A program made the position numbers and the translations under genes. A model generated the notes under the pieces. The model was given only the letters and a program-made list of their open reading frames with translations. It did no database searches and was not told the DNA's origin. Below, in pieces: positions 35,215 through 43,014 of a DNA stretch of 64,000 nt. Each line of letters starts with the position of its first letter. The first letter of the stretch is position 1. This DNA comes from Streptomyces canus (lineage in GTDB: Bacteria; Actinomycetota; Actinomycetes; Streptomycetales; Streptomycetaceae), in NCBI RefSeq assembly GCF_001514145.1, contig NZ_KQ948672.1:124001-188000 (forward strand), read 5' to 3'.

Positions 35215-37686
35215 ATGATCCGCATCCCGTTCAACGACGCCTGGCGCGTCGGCCCCCTCGTGTCCGTTCACGAGGCGATCGTGGTCGCCGGCGCCGGTGA
35301 GGAAGAAGTCACCCTGCCGCACGACGCCATGCTGGGGGGAGGGCGATCCGCGGACAACTCCGGTGGACCGCAGACGGGCTACTTCCGCGACGGAAAGTGG
35401 ACCTACGAGAAGCAGTTCGACGTGCCGGAGGAATGGGCGTCGAAACGAGTCACCTTCGAGTTCGAAGGTGTCTACCGCGACGCGATGGTCTACATCAACG
35501 GTGCTCTCGCCGGACAGTGGGCAGGCGGATACTCCCGCTTCCACGTCAGCGCGGACCCCTTCCTGCAGTACGGCCGGGCCAACACCGTCCGGGTGGACGC
35601 ACAGGCACACCAGGACTCCCGCTGGTACTCGGGGGGTGGCCTCCACCGCCCCGTCAGCGTCCTCGTCGGCGACCTCGTCCACGTCACCCCGACCGGGCTG
35701 CGACTCACCACGCCGGACATCGACGCCGATCTCGCCACCGTGGTGGCGGCGACCGAGATCGTCAACGAGGACGTCTCCACCCGCGTCGTCGGAGTGCTTC
35801 TCGAGATCCTGGACGCCGGGGGCGAGGTCGTGACGTCCGACCGGGCCCGGGTCACGCTCCTGGCGGGCGAGAGGATCACCACCCACCAGCGGGCGTACGT
35901 CCAACGGCCGTCACTGTGGAGCGTCGAATCACCCCACCTCTATCACGCGTCCGTGCGCCTCTCCGACGACAGCGGCCCGCTCGACGAGGCTTCCACGCAC
36001 TTCGGTATCCGCACCGTCACCGCCGACCCGATCCGCGGCCTGCGGATCAACGGCGAGACCGTCAAGCTCCGGGGCGGTGCGATCCACCACGACAACGGCA
36101 TCCTCGGTGCCGCCGACTTCGCCGACGCCGCCGAGCGGCGGGTGCGGATGCTGAAGGCCGCGGGCTTCAACGCGGTACGCTCCGCGCACAATCCGATGAG
36201 CGTCGCCCTGCTCGACGCGTGCGACCGCCTCGGCATGCTCGTCATGGACGAGCTGTTCGACGTGTGGACGGTCGCGAAGTCCGGTGACGACTACTCGCGC
36301 AGATTCCCGCAGTGGTGGGAACGCGACGTCGACTCGCTCGTGGCGAAGGACTTCAACCACCCCAGCGTGATCATGTATTCGATCGGCAACGAGATCATCG
36401 AAGCCGGAACCCCGCACGGCACGCGCCTGGGCCGCCACATCGCCGACCGAGTGCGCGCGCAGGACCCCACCCGCCTGGTCACCCACGCGCTCCAGGGCAT
36501 GTACATCGCCCGCGACAAGATCCCCGCGCTGAAGGCCGAACTGGGCCAGGACGCCGCCCCTGTCCGGGGCCTGAACGACTACCTGGGCCAGGTGACACAT
36601 CTGATCGACGCCCTCATGGCCTCGCCGGTCGTCGGAGAGCGACTCGCCGAACCTGCCTCCGTTCTCGACGTCGTGGGGCTCAACTACGGCGAGAGCCGGT
36701 ACGTGCTGGACGAGGAGGCGTACCCCAACCGCGTCGTCGTGGGCTCGGAGACCTTCCCGACGAAGATCGACCGGCTGTGGCAGCTCGTCACCGAGAACCC
36801 CCACGTCATCGGCGACTTCACCTGGACCGCATGGGACTTCCTCGGCGAGGTGGGAACCGGTCGGCACGTCTATCCCGAGGACCAGCAGGTACACCGCGCC
36901 CCCTACCCGTGGCTCACCGCCGAATGCGGGGACATCGACATCGTCGGACAGCGTCACCCGATCTCGTACTACCGCGAGATCGTCTACGGGCTCACACGGA
37001 CGCCCTACCTCGCCGTGCGACGCCCCCGCGAGGACGGCTACGTCATCAAGCCCAGGGCCTGGACCTGGACCGATGTCTCCCCCAGCTGGACCTTCGACGT
37101 TCCTGACGGCTCGCCGCTCCATGTCGAGGCGTACGCGGCGGCCGAGGAGGTCGAGTTCCGGCTCAACGGCACCACCGTCGCGACCGTGCCCGTCGGTACC
37201 GAGCGGAACTTCGTCGCCGAAGCCGACGTGCCCTACGAGCCCGGCGTCCTGGAGGTCGTGGCGTACCGCGACGGAGCGGAAGTGGGACGCTCGGCGCTGC
37301 GCACCGCCGGCGAGCCCACGCGCCTGAGCCTGGAGACGGACCGCTCCGAACTCACCGCCGATCCCCAGCGTTTGGCCCACATCAGCATCACCCTGGTCGA
37401 CGGCAACGGTGTGCTCAACCCGGCCCGGGACACAAAGATCACGATCCGGGTCGACGGTCCCGGGGTCCTCCAGGGATTCGGTACGGGAGCTCCGGCCACC
37501 GAGGAGAGCTTCCTCGACGATTCCGCCACGTCGTTCAAGGGACGTGCCCTGGCGATCGTCCGGGCCACCGGGGAAACGGGACGGATCACCGTCACAGGCC
37601 GGGCACACGGACTCCCGGACGCCTCCCTCGAGATCGACGTCGTCCAGGCACCCATCCATCACGTGACAGGGGAAGGACAGAAATGA
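35215..37686 (+). CDS. Cytoplasmic GH2 family beta-glycosidase
   Basis: 823 residues, no signal peptide, so it acts on imported sugar. GH2 layout: jelly-roll sugar-binding domain (residues 1-165, VYINGALAGQWAGGYSRF), Ig-like domain (to about 275), TIM barrel (from GGAIHHDNGILG) with acid/base Glu393 in IGNEI and nucleophile Glu512 in VGSETFP, a DUF4982-type domain (VEAYAAAEEVEFRLNG) and a last Ig-like domain. A cysteine-free active-site region and the GGAIHHDNG start resemble beta-galactosidase-type GH2 enzymes; beta-glucuronidase or another specificity is possible. AAGGAAG precedes the ATG at 35215. The stop overlaps the RraA start (ATGA). Confidence 0.92.
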   Translation: MIRIPFNDAWRVGPLVSVHEAIVVAGAGEEEVTLPHDAMLGGGRSADNSGGPQTGYFRDGKWTYEKQFDVPEEWASKRVTFEFEGVYRDAMVYINGALAGQWAGGYSRFHVSADPFLQYGRANTVRVDAQAHQDSRWYSGGGLHRPVSVLVGDLVHVTPTGLRLTTPDIDADLATVVAATEIVNEDVSTRVVGVLLEILDAGGEVVTSDRARVTLLAGERITTHQRAYVQRPSLWSVESPHLYHASVRLSDDSGPLDEASTHFGIRTVTADPIRGLRINGETVKLRGGAIHHDNGILGAADFADAAERRVRMLKAAGFNAVRSAHNPMSVALLDACDRLGMLVMDELFDVWTVAKSGDDYSRRFPQWWERDVDSLVAKDFNHPSVIMYSIGNEIIEAGTPHGTRLGRHIADRVRAQDPTRLVTHALQGMYIARDKIPALKAELGQDAAPVRGLNDYLGQVTHLIDALMASPVVGERLAEPASVLDVVGLNYGESRYVLDEEAYPNRVVVGSETFPTKIDRLWQLVTENPHVIGDFTWTAWDFLGEVGTGRHVYPEDQQVHRAPYPWLTAECGDIDIVGQRHPISYYREIVYGLTRTPYLAVRRPREDGYVIKPRAWTWTDVSPSWTFDVPDGSPLHVEAYAAAEEVEFRLNGTTVATVPVGTERNFVAEADVPYEPGVLEVVAYRDGAEVGRSALRTAGEPTRLSLETDRSELTADPQRLAHISITLVDGNGVLNPARDTKITIRVDGPGVLQGFGTGAPATEESFLDDSATSFKGRALAIVRATGETGRITVTGRAHGLPDASLEIDVVQAPIHHVTGEGQK

Positions 37687-38333
37687 CCTACGCGCCGACA
37701 TCGGCCGGCTCGCCCAACATCGAGGTCGGCCCGAAGTGGCAGCGCCCTGACGGGGAGTTGCTCGCGCAGTTCCAGCGGCACTCGGTCGCGAACATCGGAG
37801 ACGCACTCGGACGCCTCGGTATGCCCGACGGTGGCATCACACCTCTCTGGGACGGCTGCCGTGCCGTGGGCAGCGCCCTGACGGTGCTGACGGTCGCCGG
37901 AGACGATCTGGCCGTGATCGACGCCGTCGCGCACATCGAACCCGGCGACTTCCTCGTCATCAACGGATTCGGTTACCCGGGCCGGGCCGTGATGGGCGAC
38001 ATCCTCAGCCAGTACTTCTCCTCACGGGGAGCCGTGGGAGCGATCGTCGACGGAGCGGTCAGGGACCGCGACGAGATCCGGCAGCAGCAATTCCCCGTGT
38101 GGTCGCGTTCGGTCACGCCGGCTGGGCCGTGGAAACACGGCCCGGGAGCCGTCGGGACGCCCGTCGCCATCGGCGGTGTCGTCGTCAACCCCGGTGACGT
38201 GGTCGTGGCCGACGCGGACGGCGTCGTCGCAGTGCCCCTGAAGAAGGCGTACGACATCGCCGCCGAGCTGGCGCGGATCGCGGAATCCGAACAGGGCATG
38301 CGCACGCAGGCCAAGCAGGCGCCCACGAAATGA
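37683..38333 (+). CDS. RraA-like protein (HMG/CHA aldolase or oxaloacetate decarboxylase fold)
   Basis: 216 residues. RraA/aldolase II signature: SVANIGDALG, then GYPGRAVMGDILS, GAIVDGAVRDRDEI with the catalytic RD..E region, and VVVNPGDVVVADADGVVAVP. In enzymes of this fold the Arg and Asp of DGAVRD bind substrate and metal; they cleave 4-hydroxy-4-methyl-2-oxoglutarate type acids or decarboxylate oxaloacetate. Its start overlaps the GH2 stop. In a sugar operon it may cleave a keto acid made from the sugar or from an aromatic group (inference). True RraA RNase regulators are shorter, about 160 residues. Confidence 0.88.
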   Translation: MTYAPTSAGSPNIEVGPKWQRPDGELLAQFQRHSVANIGDALGRLGMPDGGITPLWDGCRAVGSALTVLTVAGDDLAVIDAVAHIEPGDFLVINGFGYPGRAVMGDILSQYFSSRGAVGAIVDGAVRDRDEIRQQQFPVWSRSVTPAGPWKHGPGAVGTPVAIGGVVVNPGDVVVADADGVVAVPLKKAYDIAAELARIAESEQGMRTQAKQAPTK

Positions 38334-38357
38334 GCCGCATACATGAAGAGGACGCGC

Positions 38358-38957
38358 ATGCGCAGGGATCAGCGGTTGAACAACGCCAAGCTGATCCAGG
38401 CCGCCGCAGAGCTTTTCGAGCGTTGCGAGCAGCCGATCAGCCTCGCCGACATCGCTCGGCAGGCGGATGTGTCGGTCGCGACGGCGTACCGGCACTTCGA
38501 GTCCGCGGACGACGCCCTCGGTGCCTACCGACGGGACATCGTGAGCAAGTTCCGCGATCACAGTCTCGAGCAGCCGAGCAACGGTCTGGCCCTGCTCGAG
38601 AGTGTCTGCGGCTTCTGGGTGGACCTCATCCTCGCCGAAGGCGCGGCGCTGGTACACCGCCGGTCCTCGGAAGGGTTCCTCGCGCGGTACAAGGCCCAGG
38701 AGCCGTACTTGGAAGGCCAGGCGGAGGCCCTCGCCCGCCCCATCCGCGAACTCGTGGCGATTCTCGGGGTGGGCGAGCTCGCCGGCGTCGAGGACGAGGC
38801 CGCCTTCCTGTGGAACGTCCTCTTCGACCCTCGGGAGATCTTCGACCTGCGTGACACGCTCTCACTGCCGCCCGCTCAGATCACGCGCCGACTGGTATCG
38901 GCGTTCCGCGGCGCGCTGCTCGGCTGGGCGACTGCTCGGCTGGGCGAACCAGCCTGA
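38358..38957 (+). CDS. TetR family regulator (paralogue of 26425)
   Basis: 199 residues. Helix-turn-helix SLADIARQADVSVATAYRHF at residues 32-51, and a helical effector domain ending FDPREIFDL ... GALLGWATA, shared with the TetR at 26425. I chose the ATG at 38358 because GAAGAGGA lies 5-6 bases before it; ATG at 38343 would add five residues and has no ribosome site. It sits 24 bases after the RraA gene and reads the same way, so it may be the last gene of the glycoside operon and its regulator. The indolepyruvate oxidoreductase starts 78 bases later. Confidence 0.88.
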   Translation: MRRDQRLNNAKLIQAAAELFERCEQPISLADIARQADVSVATAYRHFESADDALGAYRRDIVSKFRDHSLEQPSNGLALLESVCGFWVDLILAEGAALVHRRSSEGFLARYKAQEPYLEGQAEALARPIRELVAILGVGELAGVEDEAAFLWNVLFDPREIFDLRDTLSLPPAQITRRLVSAFRGALLGWATARLGEPA

Positions 38958-39035
38958 CCGCGAGGAAGCCGTCTCTCCGCACGCGCAGACGGGCGGGACC
39001 TTTAGTAGCCCCAGATTGTTGTGAGGAAGAGGACG

Positions 39036-42000
39036 ATGACTGCACCCATCACCGAGACCGGGCAGCTGGGCAGCCGACGCTTCCGTCTGGACGACCGCTA
39101 CCGCCGCGAGGAAGGCGTCGTGCACCTCTCCGGGATCCAGGCTCTCGTCCGCGTTCTGCTGGACCGCTCCCGGCGTGACAACGCGAACGGACTGCGTACC
39201 GCGACATTCGTCTCGGGATACGAGGGATCACCACTCGCCGGCTACGACATCGAGTTGGGCCGACGCGGGGCGTTGTTGCACGAGCACGACATCGTCCACA
39301 AACCGGGTCTGAACGAGGAGCTCGCCGCGACCGCCGTCATGGGCAGCCAGTTGGCCGGCCAGGTCGGCGCTTCGCGGTGCGACGGCGTCGTGGGCATCTG
39401 GTACGGCAAGTCCCCCGGTCTCGATCGCGCCTCCGACGCTCTCCGCCACGCTAACCTGGTGGGAACCGGCCCTTCCGGCGGTGCCGTCGCGCTGGTCGGC
39501 GACGACCCGGGAGCCAAGTCGTCCAGCGTGCCGTGTGCCAGCGAGGCGACGCTCGCGGACCTGGCGATCCCGACGCTGTACCCGGCCGACGCCCAGGACG
39601 TCCTCGACTTCGGGCTCCACGCGCAGTTCCTCTCCCGGTTCAGCGGCCTGTGGTCGGGCCTGAAGATCACCACCGCCGTGGCGGACTCAGCGTCCACGGC
39701 CGTCGTGGCACGCGATCGGATCACGGGCACCGAGGGCGACGGGAGCCCCAGCCCGCACAAGCCGAGCTCCATGCTCCTGGGCGCCAACCTCATGGCCCTC
39801 GAACGCAGCCTGCACGACATCCGCCTCCCTCGTGCCGTGGCGTACGCCCGCCTCAACCGCCTCAACCGCCTGGTCCAGCACGGGCCGTCGGACACCATCG
39901 GCATCCTGACATCCGGCAAGACCTACCTCGACGTCCGCGAGGGCCTCCGCATCATCGGCCTCACCGACACAGACCTCGCACGGTACGGCATCAGGATCCT
40001 CAAGCTCGGCATGATCTTCCCCCTCGAACGCGACGCCGTCATCGAGTTCGCGGACGGTCTCGACCAGCTGGTCGTCGTCGAGGAGAAACGGCCGTTCCTC
40101 GAAACCGCCGTCAAGGAGATCCTCTACGGCCGCCCCAACGCCCCGGTCGTCCACGGCAAACAGGACCAGGACGGGCGATCGCTGTTCAGTCGCTCAGGAG
40201 AGCTCGACGTGGACAGCATCGCCACCGGACTGTCCAGGGTGCTCGCTCCGCTCGGCATCGAAGCCGCCCGCGCATGGCGTCAGCGGCCCAAAGCGCGTAC
40301 GACGTTGGCGCTGCCGCTTCTGGCCCGCAGCCCGTACTACTGCTCGGGGTGTCCGCACAACACCTCGACCACCGCCGGCGGGGACTCACTGGTCGGCGCT
40401 GGGATCGGCTGCCACTCCATGGTCGTGTTCATGGATCCCGAACAGGTCGGCTCGGTCGTCGGCATGACCCAGATGGGCGGGGAAGGTGCTCAGTGGATCG
40501 GGTTGGAGCCGTTCGTCGACGCCGACCACTTCGTGCAGAACATCGGTGACGGAACCTTCATGCATTCGGGCAGTCTGGCCGTCCGAGCAGCGGTCGCCGC
40601 GGGGGTGAACGTCACGTTCAAGCTGCTCTACAACGGAACGGTCGCCATGACCGGCGGCCAGGACGCCGTCGGCGCCCTGCCGGTCGACCGGCTCGCCGCC
40701 ACGCTCCTCGACGAAGGCGTCGCCAAGGTGATCATCACGACCGAGGACAGGGCCCGCATCCCCCGGGCCCGGCTTCCGAAGTCGGTGAAGGTTCTCGACC
40801 GGGCCGAGATCGAGGAGGCGCTGGCGGAGCTGAAGGCCGCTGCCGGTGTCACCGTCCTCATCCATGACCAGGAATGCGCCGCCGAGAAACGGCGTGCGCG
40901 TCGGCGCGGCAAGGCCGAGGCGCCGAAGACGCGCGTGTGGATCAACGAGCGCATCTGCGAGGGTTGCGGTGACTGCGGCCGCAAGTCGAACTGTCTGTCC
41001 GTCCACCCGGTCCCGACCGAGTTCGGCCGCAAGACCAGGATCGACCAGTCCTCGTGCAACCTGGACTACTCGTGCCTCGACGGCGACTGCCCGGCGTTCA
41101 TGACCATCACACCCGCAGGCAAGCCGAAGCGCGCCGAGCTTCCCGCCCTGGGGGCCACCGACATCGCCGAGCCTGCCCGCGCGGTCGGCGCCGACTCCTT
41201 CGGCATGCGGATCACCGGGATCGGGGGAACAGGCATCGTCACCACCTCGCAGGTGCTGGCGACCGCGGCCGTCATCGACGGCCGCCACGCCCGCAGCCTC
41301 GACCAGACCGGACTGGCCCAGAAGGGCGGCGCGGTCGTCTCCGACATCAAGATCACCGAGGGTGTCGTCGAACAGGGCGCCAAGATCGCCGAGGGGCAGT
41401 GCGACCTCTACCTCGCGTGCGATCCGCTCGTCGCGACCGACCCGAAGTACCTCTCCGTCGCCTCCGCGGACCGCACCGTCGCCGTCATGACCACGACCGA
41501 GATACCCACCGGGCAGATGGTGGTCGACACCGCCGTCGGCTTCCCGGCTCCCGATGTCGTACGTCATGCCGTCCACGACGCGATGCGCCAGCTCATCGCT
41601 CTGGACTCCGGCGCGCTGGCCGAGCAGCTGTTCGGCGATGAGCAGTACGCCAACATGCTCCTGGTGGGCGCCGCTTACCAGACCGGGCTGCTGCCGATGT
41701 CGGCTTCGGCCATCGAAGAGGCCATCACCCTGAACGCAGTCGCCGTGGAACGCAATGTGCAGGCCTTCCGGCGAGGCCGCCAGGCGGTCGCCGACCCCGA
41801 GGCGCTGAGTGCCACGCTTGCCGACCCGACGCTCCCAGACGTGGAACTGCGGCTGCCCGCCGGGACCACCGAGCTCGTGGCGTTGGTCACCGATGATAAG
41901 AAATCGGAGCTGCATCGCCTCCTCACGGTGCGTGTGGCCGACCTCATCGACTACCAGGACAGGCGCTACGCCCGCGCCTACGTCGACTTCGTCCAGACGG

Positions 42001-42566
42001 TGGCGGCCACGGAGCGCGCTGCCGCCGACAGCTCGACCGAGCTGACCGAAGCTGTCGCCCGCTGTCTCCACAAGCTCATGGCATACAAGGACGAGTACGA
42101 GGTCGCACGACTCGCCATTGACCCAGCCGTGGACGACCACATCACCGCGGCATTCGGAAGCGGGAGCCGACGCTCCTACCGTCTGCACCCGCCCGTCCTG
42201 CGAACCCTGGGCATGGAAAGGAAGGTCGCTCTCGGAAGCTGGTTCCGCCCGGTCCTCAAACTGCTGCGTGGGCTGCGGCGCGTTCGGGGAAGCCGCCTCG
42301 ATGTGTTCGGACTCCAGCACATGCGACGCATCGAGCGCGATCTCATCGCCGAGTACCGGGAGTCGATCAAGACCGCGCTCGTGCTCCTGAACGAGGAGAA
42401 CCTGGCCGAGGTTCGCCGGCTCGCGGAACTGCCCGATGCGGTCCGTGGATACGAAGGCGTCAAACTCGCGGCCATTGAGCGCTACCGGGCCGAGCAGGCG
42501 CGCATACTCGGCGAGTTGCGGGAGAGCACGGACCCCGTCCCGACGGAAGCCGGGCAGGGCCATTGA
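39036..42566 (+). CDS. Indolepyruvate (2-oxoacid) ferredoxin oxidoreductase, fused subunits
   Basis: 1,176 residues, the long fused form. Converts an aryl 2-oxoacid plus CoA to aryl-acetyl-CoA and CO2, giving electrons to ferredoxin. N-terminal pyrimidine-binding part (FVSGYEGSPLAGYD), TPP-binding part with GIGCHSMVVF and GDGTF (Gly504), iron-sulfur motif CEGCGDC with Cys641, 644 and 647 plus further cysteines to DYSCLDGDCPAF, then the gamma domain (RITGIGGTGIVTTSQVLA; LDQTGLAQKGGAVVSDIK). The ATG at 39036 has AGAGGA 5 bases upstream. It is unusual next to a sugar operon; the aminotransferase at 27262 could make its substrates. No ferredoxin or aryl-CoA pathway gene is adjacent. Confidence 0.93.
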   Translation: MTAPITETGQLGSRRFRLDDRYRREEGVVHLSGIQALVRVLLDRSRRDNANGLRTATFVSGYEGSPLAGYDIELGRRGALLHEHDIVHKPGLNEELAATAVMGSQLAGQVGASRCDGVVGIWYGKSPGLDRASDALRHANLVGTGPSGGAVALVGDDPGAKSSSVPCASEATLADLAIPTLYPADAQDVLDFGLHAQFLSRFSGLWSGLKITTAVADSASTAVVARDRITGTEGDGSPSPHKPSSMLLGANLMALERSLHDIRLPRAVAYARLNRLNRLVQHGPSDTIGILTSGKTYLDVREGLRIIGLTDTDLARYGIRILKLGMIFPLERDAVIEFADGLDQLVVVEEKRPFLETAVKEILYGRPNAPVVHGKQDQDGRSLFSRSGELDVDSIATGLSRVLAPLGIEAARAWRQRPKARTTLALPLLARSPYYCSGCPHNTSTTAGGDSLVGAGIGCHSMVVFMDPEQVGSVVGMTQMGGEGAQWIGLEPFVDADHFVQNIGDGTFMHSGSLAVRAAVAAGVNVTFKLLYNGTVAMTGGQDAVGALPVDRLAATLLDEGVAKVIITTEDRARIPRARLPKSVKVLDRAEIEEALAELKAAAGVTVLIHDQECAAEKRRARRRGKAEAPKTRVWINERICEGCGDCGRKSNCLSVHPVPTEFGRKTRIDQSSCNLDYSCLDGDCPAFMTITPAGKPKRAELPALGATDIAEPARAVGADSFGMRITGIGGTGIVTTSQVLATAAVIDGRHARSLDQTGLAQKGGAVVSDIKITEGVVEQGAKIAEGQCDLYLACDPLVATDPKYLSVASADRTVAVMTTTEIPTGQMVVDTAVGFPAPDVVRHAVHDAMRQLIALDSGALAEQLFGDEQYANMLLVGAAYQTGLLPMSASAIEEAITLNAVAVERNVQAFRRGRQAVADPEALSATLADPTLPDVELRLPAGTTELVALVTDDKKSELHRLLTVRVADLIDYQDRRYARAYVDFVQTVAATERAAADSSTELTEAVARCLHKLMAYKDEYEVARLAIDPAVDDHITAAFGSGSRRSYRLHPPVLRTLGMERKVALGSWFRPVLKLLRGLRRVRGSRLDVFGLQHMRRIERDLIAEYRESIKTALVLLNEENLAEVRRLAELPDAVRGYEGVKLAAIERYRAEQARILGELRESTDPVPTEAGQGH

Positions 42567-42599
42567 ACTCGATGTGAGGCAGGCCGTGCCGAACTGTCC

Positions 42600-42743
42600 C
42601 GGGTCGCTGCAGTGGTCGACGCGTTGAGCAGCGCCCTGTTCCGCCCGCTCACGCGCCAGGAGCCCGCGCCGCTCCTCCCGGTGCTCGCGCTGGGCGACCG
42701 GGTCGGGGACGGGCGCGGCGACCAACAACAGCCTTGGGTGTAG
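42600..42743 (+). pseudogene. Possible C-terminal remnant of a MarR-like regulator
   Basis: A 47-codon frame with G/C-rich third positions reads RVAAVVDALSSALFRPLTRQ then EPAPLLPVLALGDRV before a stop. The pattern 'ALFRPLTRQEPAPLLPVL' resembles the last helices of MarR proteins (RVFAPLTPAERATLLALL type). There is no winged helix upstream. Weak evidence; it could be chance. Confidence 0.3.
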
Positions 42744-42885
42744 GGGTGTCGGGGCGTATCGGTCGCCTGCCCGGCGGCGTGTCGACGATCTCACCGCCTC
42801 GGCTCGCGCCTCAGGTTTGCTCACCACTTCTGGACCAGCGGCTTCCGCTCCGCCCACAGGGGGCACCCCCATTCTTCGCCACCGC

Positions 42886-42919
42886 GTCTGCTGCGATCGC
42901 AGTAGACGCAAGTGTCTGC
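42886..42919. promoter_or_regulatory. Operator-like palindrome cluster upstream of the MMPL exporter
   Basis: Bases 42886-42907 form a 22-base palindrome with 10 of 11 pairs matching (arms GTCTGCTGCGA and TCGCAGTAGAC). A third half-site GTCTGC follows at 42914-42919, making a second inverted repeat AGAC-GCAAGT-GTCT with the right arm. It lies about 95-130 bases before the exporter start, a fitting place for a TetR or MarR repressor. Confidence 0.6.
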
Positions 42920-43014
42920 GAACGGCCAATGACGAGAGTCCGGAGAACTGCGAGCGTGAGGGTGGGCCGTGATCACCGGCTCCGTCGCATGGCATTTTCT
43001 GGAAAGGCACGTCG

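Larger units (their letters stand above)
42567..43014. other. Intergenic region before the MMPL exporter
   Basis: It holds a possible MarR tail relic (42600-42743), a GC-rich GGGGGCACCCCC stretch (42859-42870), and the palindrome cluster at 42886-42919. No complete gene seen. Confidence 0.45.

Noticed and set aside
40386..43010. 874-codon minus-strand frame opposite the indolepyruvate oxidoreductase
   Set aside because: Antisense shadow of a clearly coding gene; no family motif and low-complexity Gly/Arg/Val/His text.
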